From Bacteroidales bacterium (GTDB lineage: Bacteria; Bacteroidota; Bacteroidia; Bacteroidales; Bacteroidaceae), in assembly GCA_004554665.1 (NCBI GenBank), contig SFKY01000014.1:1-40444 (forward strand): a stretch of DNA of 40,444 bases. The letters run 5' to 3'. The first letter of the stretch is position 1. The number at the start of each line of letters is the position of its first letter. A program made the position numbers and the translations under genes. The notes beneath the pieces were generated by a model, which was not told where the DNA came from, made no database searches, and saw only the letters and a list, made by a program, of their open reading frames with translations. Positions 8,750-17,014 of this stretch are shown piece after piece.

Positions 8750-8786
8750 GCCCCGGAAGACGATTGCATCTTCCGGGGCTTCTTTT
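8750..8786 (+). terminator. Intrinsic terminator of mdh
   Basis: A perfect 11-bp GC-rich stem (GCCCCGGAAGA, 8750-8760, and its complement at 8769-8779, loop 8 nt) followed by TTCTTTTTG. Confidence 0.9.
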
Positions 8787-8822
8787 TGATGACAGTGGCA
8801 ACAGATGACTCAGGACAAGAGG

Positions 8823-8883
8823 CCAAATGCGGCATTTAGGAGGGCTAAACGCCACGTTTAGGGAGGCTAAATGCCGCATTTAG
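8823..8883. repeat. Intergenic array 1 of 17-bp quasi-palindromic units
   Basis: Three 17-bp units start at 8823, 8845 and 8867, a period of exactly 22 bp: CCAAATGCGGCATTTAG, CTAAACGCCACGTTTAG and CTAAATGCCGCATTTAG. Each unit is nearly self-complementary, and units 1 and 3 are inverted copies of each other. The array lies between the mdh terminator and the priA promoter. Two further arrays of the same kind are at 13155-13214 and 31525-31584. Function unknown. Confidence 0.8.
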
Positions 8884-8918
8884 GATTTCGGGGGTGGCAA
8901 AAAATAAATGGGAAAAGA

Positions 8919-8950
8919 TTTGGATAGCTATCGGAGAAAACGTATTTTTG
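8919..8950 (+). promoter_or_regulatory. Complete promoter of priA
   Basis: A -33 TTTG (8919-8922), a 20-bp spacer and the -7 box TATTTTTG (8943-8950). The priA ATG begins only 7 nt after the box, so the transcript should be leaderless or nearly so. Confidence 0.75.
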
Positions 8951-8957
8951 CATCGCT

Positions 8958-11228
8958 ATGAGATATGTGGAAGTGATATTGCCCCTCCCGCTCGATGGAG
9001 TGTTTACCTACTCCCTGCCCGACAGCATGACAGACAGGCTGCAGGCCGGCATGCGCGTGCTGGTGCCGCTCGGCAGGAGCAAGCACTACACGGGTATCGC
9101 CCTGCGGATGCACGATGTGAAGCCCGACTTTGAGGTCAAGGAGGTGATAGCCGTCATGGACGAGCGGCCACTGCTGCTTCCCGTACAACTGAAGCTGTGG
9201 CGGTGGATGGCCGAGTACTACATGGCACCTCTGGGCGATGTGTACAAGGCGGCCTTGCCCGCCGGCCTGAAACAGGAAGACGGCTACAGACCGCGCACGG
9301 AAACCTATATCGGTCTGTGTGAGCCTTGGCGCAACGAGCAGGCCCTGCACGTGGCGCTCGACATGCTGGGGCGCGCGCTGAAGCAGAAGAAGGTGCTCAC
9401 CGAGTTTCTCCACCTCAGCCGGTGGGACTCGATCGAGGGCTCCACGCCGACAGAAGATGTGCATGAGGTGACCCGCGAGGAACTGACCAACGTCTGCCAC
9501 TGCACAGACGCCGTGGTAAAGTCGCTCATAGACCGCAAGATACTCTATACCTATCAGGTAGAGGTAGGCCGTCTCAACACCTCTACGCCAGCCAAGACCA
9601 CCCAGCCCAAGCCCTTGAGCGCCGCACAGGCCACAGCCTACAACGAGATGCTGCTGCAACTGATGGCCAAGGAGGTGGTGCTGCTCCACGGCGTGACATC
9701 GAGCGGCAAGACCGAACTGTACATCCACCTGATAGCCAAGACGATAGCCGATGGCAAGCAGGTGCTTTACCTGCTGCCGGAGATAGCCCTCACGGTGCAG
9801 ATGATGGACCGCCTGCGCAGTGTCTTTGGAGACCGGCTGGGCATCTACCACTCCAAATACAGCGATGCGGAGCGTGCCGAGATCTGGCTACGCCAGCTGT
9901 CGGACCATCCTTACGACATCATCCTCGGGGCACGGAGCGCCATGTTCCTGCCTTTCCAGCGCTTGGGGCTGGTCATCGTAGACGAGGAGCACGAAAGCAG
10001 CTACAAGCAGCAAGACCCGGCACCTCGTTACCACGCCCGTTCGGCCGCCATCGTACTGGCCCAGCTGTGCGGCGCCAAGACATTGCTGGGCACCGCCACG
10101 CCCTCTGCCGAGACCTACTACAACGCCACGACAGGCAAATATGGCAAAGTGACCCTCGCCACACGCTACAGCGACATCAGGCTGCCGGAAATAACCGTCG
10201 TGGACATCAAAGACCTGAAGCGGCGCAAGATGATGACCGGCCCGTTCTCGCCCCAACTGCTTGCCGCCATGCGGGCGGCGCTCTCGGCCGGCAAACAGGT
10301 GATTCTCTTCCAGAACCGGCGCGGATTCGCCCCTATGGTCGAGTGCAGGGTCTGCGGATGGGTTCCCAAATGCGAGCATTGCGATGTGTCGCTCACTTAT
10401 CACAAGAACCAGAACCGCATGACTTGCCATTACTGTGGCTATACTTACCTCGTGCCCACCCGCTGCCCCAACTGCGAGAGCACCGACCTCAAGGGGAGGG
10501 GCTATGGCACCGAAAAGATAGAGGACCAGATACGGGATGTGTTCCCAGAGGTGGAGGTGGCGCGCATGGACCTCGACACCACGCGCACACGCAATGCCTA
10601 TGAGCGGCTCATCGGCGACTTTGCGGCAGGCCGCACACACGTACTGGTGGGCACACAGATGATCAGCAAGGGACTGGACTTCGACCATGTGGGGGTGGTG
10701 GGCATACTGGATGCCGACTCGATGCTCAACTATCCCGACTTCCGCGCCTATGAGCATGCCTTCATGATGATGGCACAGGTAAGTGGGCGCGCCGGTCGCA
10801 AGGGGGAGCGCGGGCAGGTGATTCTGCAAACCCGCAACGCGGAGGCCCGCGTCATCGGCCAGGTGGTGAACAATGACTACACGGGCTTCTTCGACGAACT
10901 GATGGAGGAGCGGAGGCTCTTCCACTACCCACCCTACTACCGGCTTATCTATATCTATCTGCGACACCGCCGGGAAGAAGTGGTAGAGAGCGCAAGCATA
11001 GAGATGGGCGGCCGGTTGCGCCAATGGTTCGGCGAAAGGATACTGGGACCCGACAAGCCGGCTGTGGCAAGGGTGAAATCGATGTCGGTAAGAAAAATTG
11101 TGGTAAAACTGGAAAACGGAATCGACCACCGGCAGGCCCGCCAATACCTGCGGTTGGCCGAGAAACAGCTGATGGAAAACAAGCGGTATGCCACCTTGCA
11201 ACTGTACTTCGACGTGGATCCGGTATAA
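8958..11228 (+). CDS. priA: Primosomal protein N' (replication restart helicase PriA)
   Basis: A 756-residue helicase that recognises stalled or repaired forks and reloads the replisome. The N-terminal DNA-binding domain starts MRYVEVILPLPLDGVFTY, typical for the family, which supports this start. The helicase core has Walker A GVTSSGKTE (Lys251), Walker B DEEH (from 342), and later QVSGRAGRKGERGQV (motif VI). Between the helicase lobes sits a zinc-binding insertion with paired cysteines from about 463 (CRVCGW, CEHC, CHYCGY, CPNC) to 506. Length is normal for the family. It has its own promoter and is followed by a hairpin shared with the convergent porin gene. Confidence 0.97.
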   Translation: MRYVEVILPLPLDGVFTYSLPDSMTDRLQAGMRVLVPLGRSKHYTGIALRMHDVKPDFEVKEVIAVMDERPLLLPVQLKLWRWMAEYYMAPLGDVYKAALPAGLKQEDGYRPRTETYIGLCEPWRNEQALHVALDMLGRALKQKKVLTEFLHLSRWDSIEGSTPTEDVHEVTREELTNVCHCTDAVVKSLIDRKILYTYQVEVGRLNTSTPAKTTQPKPLSAAQATAYNEMLLQLMAKEVVLLHGVTSSGKTELYIHLIAKTIADGKQVLYLLPEIALTVQMMDRLRSVFGDRLGIYHSKYSDAERAEIWLRQLSDHPYDIILGARSAMFLPFQRLGLVIVDEEHESSYKQQDPAPRYHARSAAIVLAQLCGAKTLLGTATPSAETYYNATTGKYGKVTLATRYSDIRLPEITVVDIKDLKRRKMMTGPFSPQLLAAMRAALSAGKQVILFQNRRGFAPMVECRVCGWVPKCEHCDVSLTYHKNQNRMTCHYCGYTYLVPTRCPNCESTDLKGRGYGTEKIEDQIRDVFPEVEVARMDLDTTRTRNAYERLIGDFAAGRTHVLVGTQMISKGLDFDHVGVVGILDADSMLNYPDFRAYEHAFMMMAQVSGRAGRKGERGQVILQTRNAEARVIGQVVNNDYTGFFDELMEERRLFHYPPYYRLIYIYLRHRREEVVESASIEMGGRLRQWFGERILGPDKPAVARVKSMSVRKIVVKLENGIDHRQARQYLRLAEKQLMENKRYATLQLYFDVDPV

Positions 11229-11230
11229 GA

Positions 11231-11266
11231 AAAAAGGCAAGGATACAGACGATGCCATATCCTTGC
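11231..11266 (-). terminator. Terminator hairpin between priA and the FadL-type porin gene
   Basis: A perfect 9-bp stem (11237-11245 with 11258-11266, loop 12 nt). On the minus strand it is followed by CCTTTTTTCTT, so it best serves the porin transcript, whose stop is about 170 nt upstream. It may also stop priA, whose stop codon is 8 nt away. Confidence 0.6.
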
Positions 11267-11434
11267 ACTTCTCATATTTACACTATATATTATTGATTGT
11301 AATCTCGCATGCCGTGCGCCACCAACCCTCTAACCATCTATCAACAAACACGGAACGGGCTGGAACGTACGGCACATGAGCCATATAGTGTATCCGGATC
11401 CGCCCACCGTCCTTGGGGCGGAAAACAACATTGC

Positions 11435-12946
11435 TTAGAACTTGAAATCTACGCCTACACCAATCACACGGTTGGTACGTGTAAACGAGTTGGTGGTCAC
11501 AGCGGGACTCACACCCTCTGTCATATCGTAGTCGTCGTACAGTGTCTGGAAGTAGGCTACATTCACCTTGATCTTGTCGGTAACCTGTACGCCGAGGCCG
11601 AGGCCGTAAGAATAAGAGTTGACATTGAAACTGATGTCGTTCATGCCGGCATCCTTAAGTCCATACTCCGTACGCTGCATACCAGCGCTCACCTGTATGC
11701 GCTTGGAGATGTCGTACTCGGCACCAAACAGATACTCGTTGGTGTCGTCGAGCATCTCCTTGGTGTACTGCTTGGTGTCCACGTCGAAGTAATGATGCCA
11801 ACCGGCCATCACGCGCAACGACGGCAGCAGCTCGTACTGCGCTCCTACAACAAGAAGGGCAGGAGTGTCTTCTGCCACCTCGGCTCCGTCCTTGAACTTA
11901 TCAAGCATGGAGATGCCCTCAGCGCTCAAACTGTTGGCCGACTTGTTCTTCAGGCGCATGCGGGTCTTGAACTCGTACTTGGCAGCCAGATTCAGCTTGC
12001 CCGTCTTATAGTCCACACCGATGATGGGTGCCACACCCCAACCTGTCTGGTCGCAGTTGAGCTCGATGTCCTGTGTAGACTGGCTCAGCACATTCACCTG
12101 GCCGGCAGCACCGGCCAGCTTGGCGGCAGCCTCAGCATTGCCAGCTTGCTCCATCATACCAGCATAGCGATTGAGCTGAGTAGCCAGTTCGCCGAAGTGG
12201 GCAGACGCGTTGACCATCTCAGACTTGCCGCCCTCGATGTGCTCCACAGAGATGTCCTTCACATAGCCATAGTAATTGGAACTGCCGTAAAGCATACGCA
12301 GACCACCATAGACAGACAGGTTCTTGTTAATCTGATAAGCCGATCCGAAAGTGAAACCGTAGTAATACTGGCGACCACGCATGAAAGAGTTGTACCCATA
12401 CTTGCTGCCCATAGCATGACCGGCCATACCGGGTATGCCCAGCTGGCCCAGAGCCTGGTACAGCCCGTTGACGGTGGGCGCATAGGTGGTGACACCAGCC
12501 ACTACCTTCTCGAAAGAGCCCAATCCATAATCAAACTCGCACTTGCCGCCACCGCCGGTGATGGCAAAGCCGAACTGGAAGCTCCACTTGCCCTTGTTGT
12601 AGGCTGCTAGGAACGAGGGAATGACAGGAGCGTCGGCCGTACCGCGAAACTCGTGTACGTCGGTGCCATTGTTGTTGACGTTGTTGGGGAACAACGGGAA
12701 GCCGGTAAGTATCGTACGGGTCTGGTGAGCGTTCTGCAGATTGATGGAGAGGTGGAAACCCTCGCCAAGAAAGATGACACCCGCAGGGTTGCTATACACG
12801 CCATCGATGCCAATGGCGGCGTCGCGTGCGGGATTTCTAAGGAACGAGACATTCTGATTGGTGTTTGTCAACAGTCCGCCTGCCTCTGCAGGCGTAGCGA
12901 AGGCAACTATTGCCAGCGCCATGCCGATTAATTTTCTTTTATCCAT
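11435..12946 (-). CDS. FadL/OmpP1/TodX-family outer membrane transport protein
   Basis: A 503-residue beta-barrel protein with a cleavable signal peptide (MDKRKLIGMALAIVAFATPAEA). The mature N-terminus has the family hallmark NVSFLRNPARDAAIGIDGVYSNPAG, the NPAG hatch-type motif of FadL proteins. The rest is alternating beta-strand sequence ending in aromatic VGVDFKF, the usual barrel C-terminus. FadL proteins move long-chain fatty acids or other hydrophobic compounds across the outer membrane; the actual substrate here is unknown. A TAAATTTG -7 box lies 27 nt upstream. It appears monocistronic, separated from the upstream HD-protein gene by a terminator. Confidence 0.88.
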   Translation of the reverse strand: MDKRKLIGMALAIVAFATPAEAGGLLTNTNQNVSFLRNPARDAAIGIDGVYSNPAGVIFLGEGFHLSINLQNAHQTRTILTGFPLFPNNVNNNGTDVHEFRGTADAPVIPSFLAAYNKGKWSFQFGFAITGGGGKCEFDYGLGSFEKVVAGVTTYAPTVNGLYQALGQLGIPGMAGHAMGSKYGYNSFMRGRQYYYGFTFGSAYQINKNLSVYGGLRMLYGSSNYYGYVKDISVEHIEGGKSEMVNASAHFGELATQLNRYAGMMEQAGNAEAAAKLAGAAGQVNVLSQSTQDIELNCDQTGWGVAPIIGVDYKTGKLNLAAKYEFKTRMRLKNKSANSLSAEGISMLDKFKDGAEVAEDTPALLVVGAQYELLPSLRVMAGWHHYFDVDTKQYTKEMLDDTNEYLFGAEYDISKRIQVSAGMQRTEYGLKDAGMNDISFNVNSYSYGLGLGVQVTDKIKVNVAYFQTLYDDYDMTEGVSPAVTTNSFTRTNRVIGVGVDFKF

Positions 12947-12972
12947 CTTAAAAACTTATAAAATATTGGCTG

Positions 12973-12980
12973 CAAATTTA
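12973..12980 (-). promoter_or_regulatory. -7 box of the FadL-type porin gene
   Basis: TAAATTTG on the minus strand, matching TAnnTTTG, 26 nt before the ATG. No clear -33. Confidence 0.55.
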
Positions 12981-13035
12981 CATAAATTGTTCTATTATTC
13001 CTCTTTACGGCACAGGTATTTACCAAACGTTAACA

Positions 13036-13083
13036 ATAAAAATGAGAAAAGCTGCACAAACTGATGCGTTTGTGCAGCTTTTC
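13036..13083 (-). terminator. Terminator of the 7TM-HD phosphodiesterase gene
   Basis: A perfect 16-bp stem (13046-13061 with 13068-13083, loop 6 nt). On the minus strand it runs into TTTTCTCATTTTTATT. It lies about 190 nt past the stop codon, so the second repeat array would be part of this 3' untranslated RNA. Confidence 0.85.
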
Positions 13084-13154
13084 GGAATATTTTTATCAAC
13101 ATAAGGAACTGCCATTGCCTCTCCCCACCCAACAAAGAATGGCAGTTACAGGAG

Positions 13155-13214
13155 CCAAAGGCCACGTTTAGACGTGCCAAATGCCATGATTAGCGCGCCA
13201 ATCATGGCATTTGG
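13155..13214. repeat. Intergenic array 2 of 17-bp quasi-palindromic units
   Basis: Three 17-bp units at 13155 (CCAAAGGCCACGTTTAG), 13177 (CCAAATGCCATGATTAG) and 13198 (CCAATCATGGCATTTGG), spaced 22 and 21 bp. Units 2 and 3 form a perfect 15-bp inverted repeat with an 8-nt loop. The 19 nt from 13183 to 13201, covering a unit half and the spacer, recur exactly at 31531-31549 in array 3. Confidence 0.8.
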
Positions 13215-13274
13215 CCCAAACAGTGACGTTGTCTCCATATTGCAAGGGAAATGCAGCGAGACCGCACCCCGCAC

Positions 13275-15335
13275 CTATTTTTTGAGTTCAGGGTACTGAA
13301 TACGGGTGTGATAGATAGACATGAGCCGCTCGATGAGCACAGACTTGGCCTGCGCGATGTCGCGGAATGTGATGGGACACTCCTTGAAGAAACCCTCTGT
13401 CACCTGCTGGTCAATCAACCTGCCCACCAGTTCGCTGATACTCTCCTCGGTATAATCGGTAAGCGAGCGCGAGGCTGCCTCCACGGTGTCTGCCATCATC
13501 AGGATGGCCTGCTCACGTGTAAAGGGATTGGGACCGGGATAGGCGAAGTCATCGGTGCTCACCTCTTCGTCAGGATGGTCGTTCTTGTACTTGATATAAA
13601 AATAGCGGGCGATACCCCGGCCGTGATGTGTGAGGATAAAATCCTTGATGACCGTGGGCAAATTGGCCTTCTCGGCCTCCTTGACACCCTCGGTGACATG
13701 CGACACGATAATCTGGGCACTCTCCTTGTACGCCATCTTCTCGTGGGGATTGATACCTACCTGGTTTTCGGTGAAAAAGACCGGCGACTCCATCTTTCCG
13801 ATGTCGTGGTAGAGCGCACCCGTACGCACGAGCAGACTGTTGGCCCCAATCTTATTGGCAATCTCCGCGGCCAAGTTGCCCACCGTGATGGAGTGCTGGA
13901 ACGTACCCGGCGCCACCTCACTCAGCCTACGCAGCAATCCCTTGTTGGTATTGGACAGTTCGAAGAGGGTAACGTCGGAGATAAAGCCGAATGTCTTCTC
14001 TATCAGGTACATCAACGGATAAGAGATGAGCAGCAGCACACCGTTTACCGCAAAGTGATAATACATGCTCTGGTCGAGTTTGGTAAAATCGTTGTCCTGC
14101 ATGAGCTGCAGTGCCAGATAGACGATACAGCTGGAAAAAGCCACGAGCAGGGCCGTCTTGAACACCTGTGCCCTGCGCGAGAGTTCGCGCAGCGAATAGA
14201 TGGCCACCAGACCGCTCACGATCTGCACGATGATAAACTCGTACTGATATTTGACGGCCGCCGCACAGATAAGCACCATCGTGACGTGGGTGATGAAAGC
14301 CGTGCGCGAGTCCATGAACACGCGTACAAAGATGGGGGCCATCGCAAAGGGGATGATGTAGACGCTGAAGACATTGTGCACCATCATGAGCGACACCAGC
14401 ACAGGGAAAAGCGCCACCATGACGTAGAGCATCAGGATGTTGCGCGGCTTCTCGAAATAATCTCTGCGGAAAAGGGTGAGATAAGTGGTAAAAAGCACCA
14501 CAAGGATGGCAACAAAGAGCATCTGTCCGACCACCGTGGAAGTAATCTCGGTGGTGGCGGCACTGCGCCGCTGCATCTCGCGCTCATACGACGAGAGCAC
14601 CCGATAGTCGTAATCGTCTACTATCTCGCCTCTGTCGATTACCTTCTGCCCGCTGAGCACCATGCCACTGGCCGGCGAGATGCCGCTGAGCAGATCATTC
14701 TGCTCAGTCTCGCTGCGCTCCTTGTCGTACACCAGATTGGGCTCGATATACTCGTTGAGATTACACTTCTGCAAGACGGATCGAAACACGCCCAACCGCT
14801 CGTCGAGAAACAGCTGCTCATAGGCTGTCATGGTGGAATAGACGCAGTTTACCTGCACACTCTGCGCCTCCTTGCCGCTGACGATTCGGATCAGTCCGGT
14901 CGAGTCTTTGCCGATGGCATTGTATTCGGTCATGCTCATGATGCCCGCCTGGTAGAGACGGTGCAAGCGGTCTATGATGACAGGCAGATACTCCTTGGGA
15001 AGTCCATGCATATCTTGACCGAACGCATCGCTCAACTTGCGCAGTTGGGTTGTCTCCACCGTCGTGTCGTAACGGAAGTAGGGCTGGAAAAGCTCCATGA
15101 GCGAGTCTTGTTCTGCCTTTATGGCCTCATCGGTCTTGTAGATGGGGAAGTCGAACTTGGCAATAAACGACCCATACATCCAGGGCTTGCCCACGTCATA
15201 GCGCAGACGCTGGCTCTCGTTGCGTGGAAGGAACCAGACAATGACAGCGACACAGATGGCCACCAGACCTATACGAGTGAGAACCTTTTGCCAATAACGG
15301 CCATTGGATGCATAGAAATTCATAGTCATGGACAT
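13275..15335 (-). CDS. 7TM-HD membrane phosphodiesterase, PgpH type
   Basis: A 686-residue membrane protein. After one N-terminal transmembrane helix (about 19-36) comes a large extracytoplasmic domain of the 7TMR-HDED type (about 45-285). A block of membrane helices follows (about 290-465), then a cytoplasmic HD domain with His510-Asp511 in LYHDIGKME. Further HD-domain residues are visible in SHVTEG, LTHHGRG and MMADTVEAASRS. In Firmicutes, PgpH of this architecture hydrolyses the second messenger c-di-AMP; the same activity here is inferred. The gene diverges from gltX and has a weak TATTTTCG-like -7 box. Its 3' untranslated region carries repeat array 2 and a strong terminator. Confidence 0.9.
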   Translation of the reverse strand: MSMTMNFYASNGRYWQKVLTRIGLVAICVAVIVWFLPRNESQRLRYDVGKPWMYGSFIAKFDFPIYKTDEAIKAEQDSLMELFQPYFRYDTTVETTQLRKLSDAFGQDMHGLPKEYLPVIIDRLHRLYQAGIMSMTEYNAIGKDSTGLIRIVSGKEAQSVQVNCVYSTMTAYEQLFLDERLGVFRSVLQKCNLNEYIEPNLVYDKERSETEQNDLLSGISPASGMVLSGQKVIDRGEIVDDYDYRVLSSYEREMQRRSAATTEITSTVVGQMLFVAILVVLFTTYLTLFRRDYFEKPRNILMLYVMVALFPVLVSLMMVHNVFSVYIIPFAMAPIFVRVFMDSRTAFITHVTMVLICAAAVKYQYEFIIVQIVSGLVAIYSLRELSRRAQVFKTALLVAFSSCIVYLALQLMQDNDFTKLDQSMYYHFAVNGVLLLISYPLMYLIEKTFGFISDVTLFELSNTNKGLLRRLSEVAPGTFQHSITVGNLAAEIANKIGANSLLVRTGALYHDIGKMESPVFFTENQVGINPHEKMAYKESAQIIVSHVTEGVKEAEKANLPTVIKDFILTHHGRGIARYFYIKYKNDHPDEEVSTDDFAYPGPNPFTREQAILMMADTVEAASRSLTDYTEESISELVGRLIDQQVTEGFFKECPITFRDIAQAKSVLIERLMSIYHTRIQYPELKK

Positions 15336-15396
15336 AGTTATACGTTTATTTTGCGAAAATACGAAAAAAAATACGCATAAGCTCGAAAAAAAACAT

Positions 15397-15404
15397 TAAT
15401 TTTG
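15397..15404 (+). promoter_or_regulatory. -7 box of gltX-waaA
   Basis: TAATTTTG, matching TAnnTTTG, 29 nt before the gltX ATG. No clear -33. Confidence 0.55.
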
Positions 15405-15433
15405 CAGAAAAATACATTATCTTCCAATTTATA

Positions 15434-16954
15434 ATGATGACCGAAAGAAGAGTTAGGGTACGTTTTGCACCCAGTCCGACGGGTGCACTCCATATCGGCG
15501 GCGTACGAACCGCCCTTTACAACTACCTTTTTGCGCGCCAGCATGGTGGCGACTTGGTATTCAGGATTGAGGATACCGACTCGACCCGCTTCGTTCCGGG
15601 CGCAGAAGAGTATATCATTGAGTCGTTTCGCTGGTTAGGCATCCGTTTCGACGAGGGCGTGAGCTTTGGAGGCGACCACGGCCCCTACCGTCAGAGCGAA
15701 CGCCGCGACATCTATAAGAAATATGTACAGCAACTGCTGGATGCCGGCAAGGCATACTATGCCTTTGACACGCCGGAGGAACTGGACGCCAAGCGCGCAG
15801 AGATTCAGAACTTCCAGTACGATGCCCGTACACGTATGCAGATGTGCAACTCGCTCTCACTCGACGAGGCAGCATGGAAGCAGCGCATAGCCGACGGTGC
15901 CCAGTATGTGGTGCGTTTCAAGATTGATCCGGGCCAGGAGATTCATATACACGACATGATTCGTGGCGAAGTGGTGGTGAAGAGCGACATTCTGGACGAC
16001 AAGGTGCTCTACAAGAGTGCCGACGAGCTGCCTACCTACCATCTGGCTAACATCGTGGACGACCACTTGATGGAGATTTCGCACGTCATCCGTGGCGAGG
16101 AGTGGCTGCCGTCAGCCCCGCTGCACGTGTTGCTCTATCAGGCATTCGGATGGGAAGAGACCATGCCACGTTTCGCCCATCTGCCCCTGCTGCTGAAACC
16201 GGAAGGAAAGGGCAAGCTGTCGAAGCGCGACGGCGACCGACTCGGATTCCCGGTCTTCCCGCTCGAATGGCACGACCCCAAGACAGGCGAAGTGTCAAGC
16301 GGATACCGCGAGAGCGGCTATTTCCCGGAGGCAGTGGTCAACTTCCTCGCGCTCTTAGGCTGGAATCCCGGTACAGAGCAGGAAATCTTCTCACTCGAAG
16401 AGCTCGTCCAGGCCTTCGACATCACCAAATGCTCGAAGAGTGGTGCCAAGTTTGACTACCAAAAAGGTATCTGGTTCAACCACGAGTACATCCTGCGCAA
16501 GAACAATGAGGAGATAGCCGACCTGTTTGCCCCCATCGTGGCCAACAACGGTGTGGACGAGTCGCTGGAGCGCATCAGGACGGTCGTAGGTCTGATGAAG
16601 GACCGCGTAAGTTTTGTGAAAGAACTCTGGCCACTGTGCTCATTCTTCTTCATAGCTCCGTTGGAGTACGACGAGAAGACCGTCAAAAAGCGCTGGAAGG
16701 AGTACTCGGCACAGCAGATGACCGAACTGGCAGACCTGTTGGAGACCATCGACGATTTCAGCATCGAGGGGCAAGAGCCCGTGGTGATGAAATGGGTGGA
16801 AGACAAGGGCTACAAACTGGGCGACATCATGAATGCGTTCCGTCTGGCACTGGTCGGCATTGGCAAAGGTCCGGGTATGTTTGACATATCTGCTTTCTTG
16901 GGCAAGGCCGAGACCATCAAGCGTCTGCGCCGTGCCATCGAGGTGCTGCAATAA
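15434..16954 (+). CDS. gltX: Glutamyl-tRNA synthetase
   Basis: A 506-residue class I aminoacyl-tRNA synthetase that charges tRNA with glutamate. The HIGH-type ATP motif is at residues 20-23 (RFAPSPTGALHIGG), and the KMSKS-type loop starts at Lys261 (KLSKRDGD). The family segments RIEDTDSTR and EEWLPSAPLH are present, with a C-terminal alpha-helical anticodon-binding domain. Two adjacent ATGs open the frame; the first is used here. It is followed 60 nt later by waaA on the same strand with no terminator between, so the two are probably cotranscribed. GltX versus the glutaminyl enzyme: no eukaryotic-type GlnRS features were seen. Confidence 0.96.
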   Translation: MMTERRVRVRFAPSPTGALHIGGVRTALYNYLFARQHGGDLVFRIEDTDSTRFVPGAEEYIIESFRWLGIRFDEGVSFGGDHGPYRQSERRDIYKKYVQQLLDAGKAYYAFDTPEELDAKRAEIQNFQYDARTRMQMCNSLSLDEAAWKQRIADGAQYVVRFKIDPGQEIHIHDMIRGEVVVKSDILDDKVLYKSADELPTYHLANIVDDHLMEISHVIRGEEWLPSAPLHVLLYQAFGWEETMPRFAHLPLLLKPEGKGKLSKRDGDRLGFPVFPLEWHDPKTGEVSSGYRESGYFPEAVVNFLALLGWNPGTEQEIFSLEELVQAFDITKCSKSGAKFDYQKGIWFNHEYILRKNNEEIADLFAPIVANNGVDESLERIRTVVGLMKDRVSFVKELWPLCSFFFIAPLEYDEKTVKKRWKEYSAQQMTELADLLETIDDFSIEGQEPVVMKWVEDKGYKLGDIMNAFRLALVGIGKGPGMFDISAFLGKAETIKRLRRAIEVLQ

Positions 16955-17014
16955 GCGGCACCCACCCCTCAAGGGGCAAACCAATAGAGTGCCTACCTCT
17001 AATATATATATTGT

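Noticed and set aside
8823..8883. A possible CRISPR array from the regularly spaced repeats
   Set aside because: Units are only 17 bp with 4-5-bp spacers that are not unique, copy number is three, and no cas genes are near.
11309..12610. A 433-codon open frame on the plus strand opposite the FadL-type porin gene
   Set aside because: Antisense mirror without domains; the minus-strand product has signal peptide, NPAG motif and barrel C-terminus.
13251..15380. A 709-codon open frame on the plus strand, opposite the 7TM-HD gene
   Set aside because: It mirrors the real gene on the other strand, has His/Val/Gly-rich low-order sequence with no recognisable domain, and starts without a promoter. 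The minus-strand protein has clear domains.
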